39,658 bases of DNA from an uncultured Bacteroidales bacterium. GTDB taxonomy: Bacteria > Bacteroidota > Bacteroidia > Bacteroidales > Marinilabiliaceae. A model generated the notes under the pieces. It worked only from the letters and a program-made list of their open reading frames with translations. It was not told the DNA's origin and ran no database searches. The DNA lies in the NCBI GenBank assembly GCA_937892255.1, contig CALAUL010000089.1, positions 1-39,658 of the forward strand, given 5' to 3'. Each line of letters starts with the position of its first letter. The first letter of the stretch is position 1. This document shows, in pieces, positions 31,132-39,477 of this stretch. A program made the translations under genes and the position numbers.

Positions 31132-32400
31132 CTACGATATCGATTCCAAACTCGGAACATAGTGTTTCTGTATGGCATCTGCTATATACATTGCCACTTC
31201 GACATCGCTAAATCCGACACTTGCTCCGAAGTTGTATAGGAACTCTATCTCTTCTGTAGAAATAGCATTATCCGACATTACAATGCTTATCATATAACCC
31301 AACATCGATGTTTTCATTGCCGGATTAAGTTTCATAATGTTCTCTACAGATTCGTTGAACATCTCCCCAACATCACCTTTAGATATCTTGTCCAAATACT
31401 GCGATGGGAATATCTTGACATTGGCAAGGTTCTCTATTATTTCTTCAAACTCTCTTTCACTTAGCTTATTGTCGATAGTAGCCGTTATAAGACCAGCCGA
31501 AGCTATAAAACGAGCCATCCACTCGTCCAATTCGCTATCTCCGACTTTCAAGAGTATGGAGATCAGGTCATTCATTCCATTCTCAAGTTTTCTCTGAGAC
31601 TTTGATGTAGCGTATAGGTTAAGAGCTTGTACCCTTATTGGGTTTACAGGATGTGTCGCTCTGCTCAGACCTTTGTCATTCATAAAGTACTCAAGACGTT
31701 TATTATTGTCGGCTATAAGCGACTCTATACTGACATTCATCTTATTCAAATCCAACCCCGAAGCCAATTTAAAGAATGCTGTAACACAAACCGATAAATC
31801 ACGAGTTGCCAAAAATCCATATCTATCAGCCACAAGTTCTGCCAATTGTTCATGTAGTCGTATCTTATGCTGCAACAATACCGGCACTTCCGAATCTTCC
31901 GGAAAGACAAAACTTATTAGGCTTCTCAGTTCTGTATCCTTACATATGAGATGTCCCAATTCATGACCTATGACAAATTTCAGTTCATCACGGGTCATCA
32001 AGTCAAACAGCGCAGAATTAATATTCACTATATGTGGTTCGTCATCTTCTTCCGATGCCACAGAGAAAGCATTTACGGCTGAGTCTCCTGTGATATAAAA
32101 GTCAACATCGTCTCGAAAATCAAGTCTCTCCACAACCTCTTGACACAACGAGTACAAATCTCCGAGTATATTGGCATCTATCTTCATGCTGTGTCCCTCC
32201 ATCATACTCCTAAAATATGCATCGCGACTCGATATCTTCGTTTTGCGCAATACTTGCTCCACTATATGCCCTTGCAACGCATCATATATTTGGTTGCCTA
32301 TAGTCTGCTTTAATTCTATGTCAGGTGAAAGTTTATACACCTTAGCTTCTTTCTGTTTATTTATCTCTCTCTTGACACCTTTTATAAAACTGCTTTTCAT
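31132..32400 (-). CDS. M48-type metallopeptidase fused to a TerB-like domain
   Basis: A 422-residue cytoplasmic protein. An N-terminal M48 zinc-peptidase domain (about 85-260) has HELGH with His146, Glu147 and His150, and the third ligand Glu188 in AELVAD. Unlike typical HtpX or BepA it has no membrane segment or signal peptide. The C-terminal ~140 residues (SAGLITATIDNKLSEREFEEIIE… and SIVMSDNAISTEEIEFLYNF) have the repeated acidic metal-binding pattern of TerB, a tellurite-resistance family. It has its own promoter and is followed by the ZIP gene, so the pair may link zinc supply to the peptidase, but that is inference. Confidence 0.84.
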   Translation of the reverse strand: MKSSFIKGVKREINKQKEAKVYKLSPDIELKQTIGNQIYDALQGHIVEQVLRKTKISSRDAYFRSMMEGHSMKIDANILGDLYSLCQEVVERLDFRDDVDFYITGDSAVNAFSVASEEDDEPHIVNINSALFDLMTRDELKFVIGHELGHLICKDTELRSLISFVFPEDSEVPVLLQHKIRLHEQLAELVADRYGFLATRDLSVCVTAFFKLASGLDLNKMNVSIESLIADNNKRLEYFMNDKGLSRATHPVNPIRVQALNLYATSKSQRKLENGMNDLISILLKVGDSELDEWMARFIASAGLITATIDNKLSEREFEEIIENLANVKIFPSQYLDKISKGDVGEMFNESVENIMKLNPAMKTSMLGYMISIVMSDNAISTEEIEFLYNFGASVGFSDVEVAMYIADAIQKHYVPSLESIS

Positions 32401-32433
32401 AATTCTATATTTAGATGTTAAACTCTATTTTAG

Positions 32434-32464
32434 CAAAGGTATGATTTATTCTCAAGTTGGCAAT
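32434..32464 (-). promoter_or_regulatory. Promoter of the M48/TerB-ZIP unit
   Basis: The minus strand has TACCTTTG (32441-32434) as an exact -7 match and ATTG (32464-32461) as a 3-of-4 -33 match, spaced 19 nt apart. It predicts a leader of about 27 nt. Confidence 0.65.
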
Positions 32465-32500
32465 ATTATCACTTCAAAAATTATCATCACTCGACATAAC

Positions 32501-32537
32501 AAGAAAGAGGAATGCATTCCTTACGAACACATTCCTC
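32501..32537 (-). terminator. Terminator of the galK-MFS unit
   Basis: GAGGAATG (32507-32514) pairs with CATTCCTC (32530-32537). On the minus strand it is followed by TTTCTTG. It is 44 nt after the MFS stop. Confidence 0.65.
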
Positions 32538-32580
32538 ATCGAAGTTTAAATCTCTTATTGCTTCTATGCTTAAAACATCG

Positions 32581-33861
32581 TTAGTCTACAGCAATATCTT
32601 TATTGACATTCTTACATCCCCAAACTGAATAGTAAAGGATATAAGCAAGCATTGCTATAACAAGCCAATATGATGTCATTGATGATACATTGATAGCTAT
32701 CTGATGTTGTATAAGAGGCATCACTCCTCCTCCTACTACCATTGTCATAAACAGACCTGATGCGGCTGCTGTATACTTGCCCAAGCCTTCTACTGCAAGG
32801 TTAAATATACCACCCCACATAATTGATGTACATATACCACATACGGCTATGAAGATACATTTCGTCGGTATAGCATTGCCATCATAGGCAAATGTCATTG
32901 TCTCCGGCAAGAAGATGCCGATAATCAAAAGCAATATAGCCAACGATGATACTACTGTCATCTGTACAGATGTTGAGACTTTTCCCGATATGAAGCTGCT
33001 CAAGAAACGTCCGATCATCATAAGGAACCAATATATAGCAGCAAGTGTTCCTCCTACAGCCGAGGCTCCTTCAAAGTCCATTCCCGACAAGTAGAAGTTA
33101 AGCTCTGCCGGTATGCCTATCTCTATGCCTACATAGAAGAATATTGCTATGACGCCCAACAGACAATGACGGAACGCTAACGGACTACGTTCATATTTAA
33201 CATTCTCCTTATTTGCCTCAGGTTCAGGTATCGAAACAAAATAAATAATGAAGAATGATATTGCAAATACCGCCATTCCTATGAAAAGAAGCGGGGCTAC
33301 ATCTGTCATACTTGTCTTTGGTGTAAGTTGTCCTACCAATACTCCTACAAGGAATGGTGTAAGTGTTCCTGTCAAAGAGTTCAACGTTCCTCCGATCTGT
33401 ATAAACTGATTACCTCTGTTGCCTCCTCCTCCTAAGATGTTAAGCATCGGATTGACAACTGTATTCAACATACATACGCAGAAACCGCAGACAAATGCTC
33501 CAAAGAGATATATGATAAGATTGAGTGCTACCGCCTGTCCGTCAACACTGAAACACTTAACATCTGCTCCATAGATACTGCTCAAATACTGTATAGCCAA
33601 ACCTATAACACCTACTATAAGAGCTATCAATGCCGTCTTCTTATAGCCAAATTTAACAAGCATTTTACCTGCCGGAATACCCATGAAGAGGTATGCCGCA
33701 AAGTTCATCATGTTACCCATCATACCCGACCACTCGTAGGTATAACCCCAAATAGTGCCAAATGGTGCCGCCATATTGGTGACGAAAGAAATCATCGCAA
33801 AGATGAAACACATCGTCACTATGGCAATCATGTTTCCATTCTTATTTACTGTCGAATTCAT
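32581..33861 (-). CDS. FHS-type MFS sugar transporter
   Basis: A 426-residue inner-membrane carrier with about twelve hydrophobic segments. The order and motifs resemble the fucose/glucose-galactose subgroup of the major facilitator superfamily: a Gly-rich middle (NILGGGGNRGNQFIQIGGTLNSLTGTLTPF) and the C-half segment CTSIMWGGIFNLAVEGLGKYTAAASG. It lies 37 nt downstream of galK on the same strand, so galactose is the likely substrate, taken up with protons or sodium. The exact sugar is inferred from the neighbour. Confidence 0.9.
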   Translation of the reverse strand: MNSTVNKNGNMIAIVTMCFIFAMISFVTNMAAPFGTIWGYTYEWSGMMGNMMNFAAYLFMGIPAGKMLVKFGYKKTALIALIVGVIGLAIQYLSSIYGADVKCFSVDGQAVALNLIIYLFGAFVCGFCVCMLNTVVNPMLNILGGGGNRGNQFIQIGGTLNSLTGTLTPFLVGVLVGQLTPKTSMTDVAPLLFIGMAVFAISFFIIYFVSIPEPEANKENVKYERSPLAFRHCLLGVIAIFFYVGIEIGIPAELNFYLSGMDFEGASAVGGTLAAIYWFLMMIGRFLSSFISGKVSTSVQMTVVSSLAILLLIIGIFLPETMTFAYDGNAIPTKCIFIAVCGICTSIMWGGIFNLAVEGLGKYTAAASGLFMTMVVGGGVMPLIQHQIAINVSSMTSYWLVIAMLAYILYYSVWGCKNVNKDIAVD

Positions 33862-33898
33862 TTGTTTTACTTTGTTATGATATTACTAAATAGTTTGT

Positions 33899-35173
33899 TT
33901 AAAATTCTATCTTAACCGCACCTTGAGGACGGATAAAGAGCTTCCAGCACTTACCCTCACCAAAAGCATTTTCTATAGTCTTCACGTATACATCAAGAAG
34001 AGCCTCCGGAACGAAAGCTTGGATGGTACCGGCGAAACCACCACCGTGTACACGCCATGCACCTTCATCACCAAGAACAATGTCACTAAGAGCAAGTGCC
34101 AAAGAGAGACCCTGCTCCTCTACATTATTTACCGGGTAAACATTCTGATTGTACATATATGAACTTTGACCTGATGCGAGAACCATCTGTAGGAATGATT
34201 TGAAATCTCCCTTTTCAAGAGCTGCAACTTGTTCTGCTACACGAGCATTATCACGCTCGAAGTGAATAGCACGTAAGATAGCACGATCGCTAACTTTTCT
34301 ACGCATCTGAGGTATATTATCTATTACCTGTTCGAGTGTCACCAGACGAAGTACATTCTTACCAAATTGCGCAGCTACTGACTTCATCTCTGTAGGAAGA
34401 GAAGCATATTCATCATTAAGATCTGCATGGTTACCTCCTGTGTCTGTGATAACAAGAGCGTATCCTGTCTTTGTAAAGTCAAAGTCTACTTTCTTAACAA
34501 TAGGTTTTGATGGGTCCTCAAAGTCAATAGTGACCAAGCCACCTACAGAACATGCTGTTTGATCCATTAAGCCACATGGTTTACCAAAGAAGTTGTTTTC
34601 AGCATACTGACCTATGATAGCATTTTGTACTGCATCAAGTCTGCCATCATTAAATAGATGACTGATTATTGCTCCAATGAGAACCTCAAATGAAGCTGAC
34701 GAACTCAAACCTGAGCCTTTAGGTACACCTGAGTCAATGACTGCATCAAAACCTCCTATATTAAAGCCTAACTCCTTCATACGAGCAGATATACCGCGTA
34801 CAAGAGCAACAGATGTGAAATACTCTGCCTTATTTGGCTCCAAATTGGTTAAGTCCACCTCAAACTGTGGATAACCTGAAGAGAGGATACGCACTGTCAT
34901 TGTGCCATTTGGCTTAGCAACAGCGATATTATCAAGGTTGACCGCTCCTGCAAGTACACGACCATAATTATGGTCTGTATGGTTTCCTCCTATCTCTGTT
35001 CGACCCGGAGAGCTAAACATCTCGGCATCATCGTGTCCAAATGTCGACTTGAACAATGCAACAGTAGCTTCATATCTCTTTGCCTGTGTTGCAATTACAG
35101 CCGGTTCATTGCCATAAAGGGCTTTCAATACGTTACCCTTTGCTATAGCGGCTAATAACGTTTCTATTTGCAT
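33899..35173 (-). CDS. galK: Galactokinase
   Basis: Phosphorylates galactose to galactose-1-phosphate, the first committed step of the Leloir pathway. The 424-residue GHMP kinase carries the galactokinase signature GRTEIGGNHTDHN (57-69), the ATP motif GSGLSSSAS (around 153-161) and GLMDQTAC with the catalytic Asp. The length exceeds the usual ~385 because of a ~40-residue N-terminal extension. It is the first gene before the MFS carrier. No galE, galT or aldose epimerase is in the window. Confidence 0.95.
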   Translation of the reverse strand: MQIETLLAAIAKGNVLKALYGNEPAVIATQAKRYEATVALFKSTFGHDDAEMFSSPGRTEIGGNHTDHNYGRVLAGAVNLDNIAVAKPNGTMTVRILSSGYPQFEVDLTNLEPNKAEYFTSVALVRGISARMKELGFNIGGFDAVIDSGVPKGSGLSSSASFEVLIGAIISHLFNDGRLDAVQNAIIGQYAENNFFGKPCGLMDQTACSVGGLVTIDFEDPSKPIVKKVDFDFTKTGYALVITDTGGNHADLNDEYASLPTEMKSVAAQFGKNVLRLVTLEQVIDNIPQMRRKVSDRAILRAIHFERDNARVAEQVAALEKGDFKSFLQMVLASGQSSYMYNQNVYPVNNVEEQGLSLALALSDIVLGDEGAWRVHGGGFAGTIQAFVPEALLDVYVKTIENAFGEGKCWKLFIRPQGAVKIEF

Positions 35174-35445
35174 AGCTTTTTGATTGATTGTTCTTTATAT
35201 TTATAGAGTTACATTATGTTCTGTTTTGTACTATTATTCTCAGTTGGTAAAGATAAGTAATTATTGTCATTTGTTATACACTCTAAACAAAGCATGTAAC
35301 ACAGCTCAATCCTACACTTCCAATATATATTCATCATTCACAGACTGTTACACATCATGCATTAACAATCTATGACTATTTATTATCTTTTATCACCCCC
35401 ATTATTATTTTTCATTCTAACAACGTTTTTCCGTTGCTTAACTCC
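35174..35445. other. Intergenic region without a gene
   Basis: 272 nt between the galK start and the nhaP stop. The left part must hold the galK promoter, but I see no clean TAnnTTTG match. Near 35421 a weak 5-bp stem (CAACG/CGTTG) on the minus strand could end the nhaP transcript. Confidence 0.5.
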
Positions 35446-36918
35446 CTACTTGTATGTCTCTATAAGTGACGAGAACTTTTGCAATGTATCTATCGAATCT
35501 GCTACTATCGTAATCTTGTCGCCCGCCACCAATACCGTCTCTCCATCAGGCTCTATAAATGTCTTATTTCTCTCTATTAGATTTATCGTCAACCCGTCAG
35601 GAAATCCAACTTCTACTATGCTCTTTCCACAACAAAAATGATTTTTATTTATCTCCACGTCCAAGCTTATCATCTTCACTCGCTGTACAAGCGTCTCATC
35701 TATCTTCGAGTCAAACTTCATACGCATTGGAGCTTTTAATTTCAATAATTTTGCAACATATGGTATCGTCGTTCCCTGCAATGCAACAGACAATATAGCT
35801 ATCAACGATGCAAAACTAAATATCAATTCATAATATGGCACTCGAGCATCTACCGCATATATAGCAAATACTATCGACACTGCGCCTCGTAAACCTACCC
35901 ACGAAATAAACGTTTGCGACTGTATATTAAACCTCGACCTTATCAACAACAGAAAAACAGATATTGGTCGTGCCACCAATAACAAAAACAAAAAAATCAA
36001 CAATCCCACTCCCAATGAATACCACATCTGACATGGTGATAACAACAATCCTAACGTTATAAACATTATTATCTGCATAAGCCATGCCTGACCATCAAAA
36101 TGCTTTATAATGCTCTTCTTGTGTACAAAATTGTTGTTTCCCAAAAATATAGCCGCAATATATACCGCCAAAAAGCCGTTCCCATCAAAAAATGTTGCTA
36201 TCGCATACGTAAATATCGCAAATGCCAACTCCAACACCGAATACAAACCCTGTACATCTAAATGTATCCTATTGGTAACCTTCAACATCATATACCCCAT
36301 TAGCAAACCAATAAGTATACCTATTGCAAACTGACTGATAAACATCGTAAATCCGTCAAACCATGCATCTTCAAAACTAATCACTCCGTTTGCAACGTCT
36401 ATCATAAATATAGTCAAGAAAAATGCCATAGGATCATTACTGCCACTCTCCAACTCCAATAACGAACGTATATGCCCCTTAAGCTCTGTTCCCTTGCTGC
36501 GCAACACCGAAAAGACTGTAGACGCATCTGTAGATGACACTATACATCCCAACAACAGACAACATGTCATCGGCATAGGTGTTATTGCCCACACAAATAT
36601 GCCTACCAAACCAGCCGTCAACAACACGCCTATCGTCGACAACAATACCCCTTGCCACAAAACCTTTCTAAATGATGACACATGTGTATCCAAACCTCCC
36701 GAAAAAAGAATCAATACCATCGCTATGTTGCCTATAAACTTTGCAACTCCAAAATCCTTAAAATGTATATGTCCAATACCCTCCGAACCTGCCAAAACCC
36801 CTACTATCAAAAACAACAACAAAGATGGCACGCCAAACCTATTTGACTTGCTCGCAAACACACTCGCTATAACAAGAAACGAACCTATTAACAATATGTT
36901 ATCAAAGGTAACTGACAT
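35446..36918 (-). CDS. NhaP/CPA1-type cation/proton antiporter with TrkA-C domain
   Basis: A 490-residue inner-membrane antiporter, exchanging K+ or Na+ for H+. The start at 36918 (MSVTFDNILL) is preferred; in-frame codons upstream lie in a homopolymer tract and overlap the promoter. About twelve helices include the ion-site segments SSTDAST (Asp, 131-137 region) and GSNDPMA, and the SFxGLRGA-like motif SWVGLRGAVSIVFA. The C-terminal ~75 residues (LDVEINKNHFCCGKSIVEVGFPDG…VLVAGDKITIVADS) form a TrkA-C domain for ligand control, as in the K+/H+ antiporter NhaP2/CvrA. The gene is next to the phage-like fragment. Confidence 0.92.
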   Translation of the reverse strand: MSVTFDNILLIGSFLVIASVFASKSNRFGVPSLLLFLIVGVLAGSEGIGHIHFKDFGVAKFIGNIAMVLILFSGGLDTHVSSFRKVLWQGVLLSTIGVLLTAGLVGIFVWAITPMPMTCCLLLGCIVSSTDASTVFSVLRSKGTELKGHIRSLLELESGSNDPMAFFLTIFMIDVANGVISFEDAWFDGFTMFISQFAIGILIGLLMGYMMLKVTNRIHLDVQGLYSVLELAFAIFTYAIATFFDGNGFLAVYIAAIFLGNNNFVHKKSIIKHFDGQAWLMQIIMFITLGLLLSPCQMWYSLGVGLLIFLFLLLVARPISVFLLLIRSRFNIQSQTFISWVGLRGAVSIVFAIYAVDARVPYYELIFSFASLIAILSVALQGTTIPYVAKLLKLKAPMRMKFDSKIDETLVQRVKMISLDVEINKNHFCCGKSIVEVGFPDGLTINLIERNKTFIEPDGETVLVAGDKITIVADSIDTLQKFSSLIETYK

Positions 36919-36929
36919 ACATTTTTTTA

Positions 36930-36937
36930 CAAAAATA
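36930..36937 (-). promoter_or_regulatory. -7 element of the antiporter gene
   Basis: The minus strand reads TATTTTTG, matching TAnnTTTG, 11 nt before the ATG. At the expected -33 distance the sequence is already the phage-like fragment and no TTTG is found there. Confidence 0.5.
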
Positions 36938-36951
36938 AAAAAAAAAATCAA

Positions 36952-37858
36952 TTTTCATTTGACAACATCTCAAAACTGCCATGACAACACGTCTCATGGG
37001 AACACATACGCATATATCCCTAACACCTCCGTGCATCGTCTCTCTGACTGGATAGGCTATGACCATGCGATAGATTATCTCTTTAAGTGCTCTACTATGG
37101 AGGAGAAGATAACGCAAGGCGTGGCGATAACTTTCACTATCTACATGCAGGTGGCAATAGGTAATTTTGCTTCACGTTTTGATAATATGTATCTGGGTGT
37201 AATGATGTGGAGCAAGACAAGTCCGACGACATGCCGATACATTAAGACTATGGAGGCTAAGATTAGCACCATGGGACTTACAGAGCAAATAACGCTGACG
37301 GCGACAGATACAGCACAACTGGCGGAGGGAGATTGGGTGTTTGGCTTGTTTGCATATACTTCTATAGCGTCAACTTTGCTGAGCGACAAGTCACAATCGT
37401 ACTATGTGACCAAATGGGCTACGGGCAATTGCGAAGCAATACCATTTACTCCAACCGTCATACCAGTTGTAGAGCCTCCGATATTGTGGACATTGGTATC
37501 TGCAGGAGGTGGCGGTAGTGCTAAAAATAAGACAATACAGTATACGTACACCGTTCGTAATACCGGCATAACGAATCAGACATTTACACCTGATAGTTCG
37601 TTGGCGGTCAATCTGTACAAGACCAATGCTCAGAACTCCACAGAGACATTCCAACAGACAATATCACTCAGCAGGACATCTTCAGCCTCTGTTGTGGTGG
37701 CACCATGTGCATCGGTATCGATAACATATAGCGGTAGTTTGCCGACACTGATTGCAACGATGTACTATGCCGTCAGATTGACAATTAGCACACAAGGGAT
37801 AGAGCACACAGGTGAAGGGGTGTTCGTTGGCAATGCTGCATCGTTTGCGATAAGTTAG
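36952..37858 (+). CDS. Phage tail-like protein, apparently 5'-truncated
   Basis: The open frame shows 48 stop-free codons from the A11 tract at 36938-36948 to its first ATG at 37097, so coding probably began earlier and was lost at the tract; if translated from 37097 the protein has 253 residues. The body is beta-rich, and the C-terminal ~90 residues (IQYTYTVRNTG…VVVAPCASVSITYSG…) resemble an Ig-like domain of the kind appended to phage major tail proteins. Position upstream of two small genes and a tape measure gene supports a tail tube role. A second frame opens with an ATG at 36981 (MTTRLMGTHTHISLTPP…) and meets a TAG at 37053, so a frameshift is possible instead of truncation. Confidence 0.55.
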
Positions 37859-37910
37859 ACGACCTCTATCTCGGCACGTTATATTGTACTCTTACTTAAA
37901 AAAAGACAAC

Positions 37911-38078
37911 ATGAAAAGCAAAAACGCATTAACGGCATGGCTCTGTGCCATGGGATTAACGGTGTTAGGTGTGGTGGTGCTCATGACGCATTCCACAGCG
38001 GCGGTGGGGATATGCACAGCCGTGGCAAATGTCGCCGCTTCGGTGGTGATAATGCTCAGCGGATGGCGTAGAGGTTAG
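37911..38078 (+). CDS. Small two-helix membrane protein
   Basis: A 55-residue protein starting MKSKNALTAW, with two hydrophobic segments (about 7-27 and 32-49) and a basic end GWRRG. It lies 52 nt after the tail-like gene and before the tape measure gene. A role as holin or membrane anchor is possible, but I do not recognise a family. Confidence 0.55.
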   Translation: MKSKNALTAWLCAMGLTVLGVVVLMTHSTAAVGICTAVANVAASVVIMLSGWRRG

Positions 38079-38096
38079 TGAAAAACGAGGTCAAAG

Positions 38097-38128
38097 AAAA
38101 AACCTCCCACTCTCACGAGAGGGAGGTT
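38097..38128 (-). terminator. Strong hairpin with T run on the minus strand
   Basis: AACCTCCC (38101-38108) pairs with GGGAGGTT (38121-38128), and the inner CTCTC/GAGAG can extend the stem. On the minus strand it is followed by six T. It lies 57 nt after the stop of the minus-strand small gene, and would end that transcript. Confidence 0.78.
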
Positions 38129-38184
38129 ATGATGAGATACCGAGTAATCCTAAATAGCGAAACAAAGCGACTGTTATTGTTTCT

Positions 38185-38304
38185 TTAATCGCACTGTGAG
38201 TCTTTCCATATTCGGTAGATCATAAATACAAAAAAACCGATAACATATAAAACACCCAAAAAAAGAAATAGCTTTTCAACAATATACCAAATTATATCTT
38301 CCAT
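38185..38304 (-). CDS. Small antisense membrane peptide within phage tail genes
   Basis: A 39-residue frame on the strand opposite to the tail genes, from an ATG at 38304 to a TAA at 38185. It reads MEDIIWYIVEKLFLFLG…FVFMIYRIWKDSQCD: a single hydrophobic segment of about 25 residues followed by a basic RIWK end, which is a sensible N-out or N-in single-span protein. It occupies most of the gap between the small membrane gene and the tape measure gene and is followed by a strong minus-strand terminator. A separately transcribed, reversed gene inside a late operon is the usual layout of a phage 'moron'. There is no homology I can recognise, and the short length makes chance possible. Confidence 0.5.
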   Translation of the reverse strand: MEDIIWYIVEKLFLFLGVLYVIGFFVFMIYRIWKDSQCD

Positions 38305-38337
38305 AGTAGTGTGTTTTTAGATTTAATACGTTAAAGC

Positions 38338-39477
38338 ATGAGGAATGTTTCATTTAAGATTAACTTAATAGGCGATATAATCGGCAAACTCAAGCAGATA
38401 AAAGCGGGGTTTAGCAAAGTGACAGAGGAGGCACGCAAGGCCACAGGTCAAACTACCAAACTGCAGTCTGTGTGTGATAAGTTTAACATGACGAATCTAA
38501 GTTCAACTCTCGACGTCTTTGATAAACTGGGTTCGCACATAGAGTCAGCCACCGAGGCAAGTATGTCGTTTGGTCAGGCTATGGCGGACCTCTCTTCTAT
38601 TACGGGTATAACGGGCGCAGAACTGGAAGAGCTATCGGCGCAAAGTCGTAAGTTCGGCAAGGAGTCAGGTCTTGGTGCTGATACCGCTGCACGTGCATAC
38701 TCTCTCTTGGCTTCTCAGATAGATGTTGCCGAGATAGGCATAGAGGGTCTTAACATACTCCAACAGAAATCTATCACTTTGGCACAAGCCTCAGGCATGA
38801 GTCTTGATGGAGCCGCCGACGCTCTCGCCGGCACTGTCAACCAGTTCGGACTCGGAGCAGATGCGGCCGACAGAGTTATCAATGTTTTGGCGGCAGGCTC
38901 TAAGTATGGTGCGGCGGAGATAGAACACCTCACGCAGTCGTTTAAAGTGGTCGGTTCTGCAGCTTCTGCCATGGGGCTTAACGTAGAGGAGACAGCCGGA
39001 GCACTGGAGATACTATCTCTTGCCAACCTCAAAGGCTCCGAAGCAGGTACAGCACTGCGTAACATCATTCTTAAGCTTAACACCGAACTGGGTGTTGACC
39101 TCGGGGAGTTCTCCCTTGGTTCGGCTCTTGATGCTCTTAAGCCTAAGCTATCAGATGCGACATATCTCGCTAAGGTGTTTGGAGTGGAGAATATTGCAGC
39201 GGCACAATTCCTCATACAGAACGCCACAGCGGTAGATGAGATGACGACAAAACTTACAGGCACGGCAGTGGCTGAAGAACAAGCCGCCATCCGCACACAG
39301 ACATCCGCACAACGCATGGCAGAACTGCGTGCACAGGTAGAAGATCTGAAAATCTCATTGGCTGACATGGGAGGTTCTATGACGCCGTATATAGCATTGG
39401 CGGCACAGCATGCCGAAGTGCAAAGCGACTTTCAAAAAAAAGCGAGGAATACAATAAGTACACCTCGCTCATATTGA
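38338..39477 (+). CDS. Phage tail tape measure protein, C-terminally truncated
   Basis: The 379-residue frame begins with the N-terminal region of a TP901-type tape measure protein, the helical core that sets tail length and helps DNA injection. The conserved part runs from about 75 to 235 (FGQAMADLSSITGITGAE…GLGADTAARAYSLLASQ…LNVEETAGALEILSLANLKGSEAGTALRNIILKL). Known proteins of this kind are usually much longer. The reading frame loses its character after residue 365, at an A8 tract (39434-39441), and stops at 39477. The -1 frame stays open for a further 63 codons, to 39632, but that part does not look like tape measure sequence. The gene is therefore broken. Confidence 0.85.
   Translation: MRNVSFKINLIGDIIGKLKQIKAGFSKVTEEARKATGQTTKLQSVCDKFNMTNLSSTLDVFDKLGSHIESATEASMSFGQAMADLSSITGITGAELEELSAQSRKFGKESGLGADTAARAYSLLASQIDVAEIGIEGLNILQQKSITLAQASGMSLDGAADALAGTVNQFGLGADAADRVINVLAAGSKYGAAEIEHLTQSFKVVGSAASAMGLNVEETAGALEILSLANLKGSEAGTALRNIILKLNTELGVDLGEFSLGSALDALKPKLSDATYLAKVFGVENIAAAQFLIQNATAVDEMTTKLTGTAVAEEQAAIRTQTSAQRMAELRAQVEDLKISLADMGGSMTPYIALAAQHAEVQSDFQKKARNTISTPRSY
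39434..39469 (-). terminator. Hairpin with T8 on the minus strand at the tape measure break
   Basis: AGCGAGG (39441-39447) pairs with CCTCGCT (39463-39469), with a 15-nt loop. On the minus strand it is followed by eight T, the form of a rho-independent terminator for a gene located to the right. It lies exactly where tape measure homology ends. Confidence 0.65.

Noticed and set aside
36494..36951. Upstream extension of the tail-like reading frame
   Set aside because: It runs antisense through the well-supported antiporter gene; the frame is open because of codon bias on the other strand. Only the part right of 36951 is kept.
38715..39368. Long minus-strand frame opposite the tape measure gene
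   Set aside because: Its Ser/Ala/Arg composition is what the complement of the tape measure codons gives; the plus-strand frame has clear family features.
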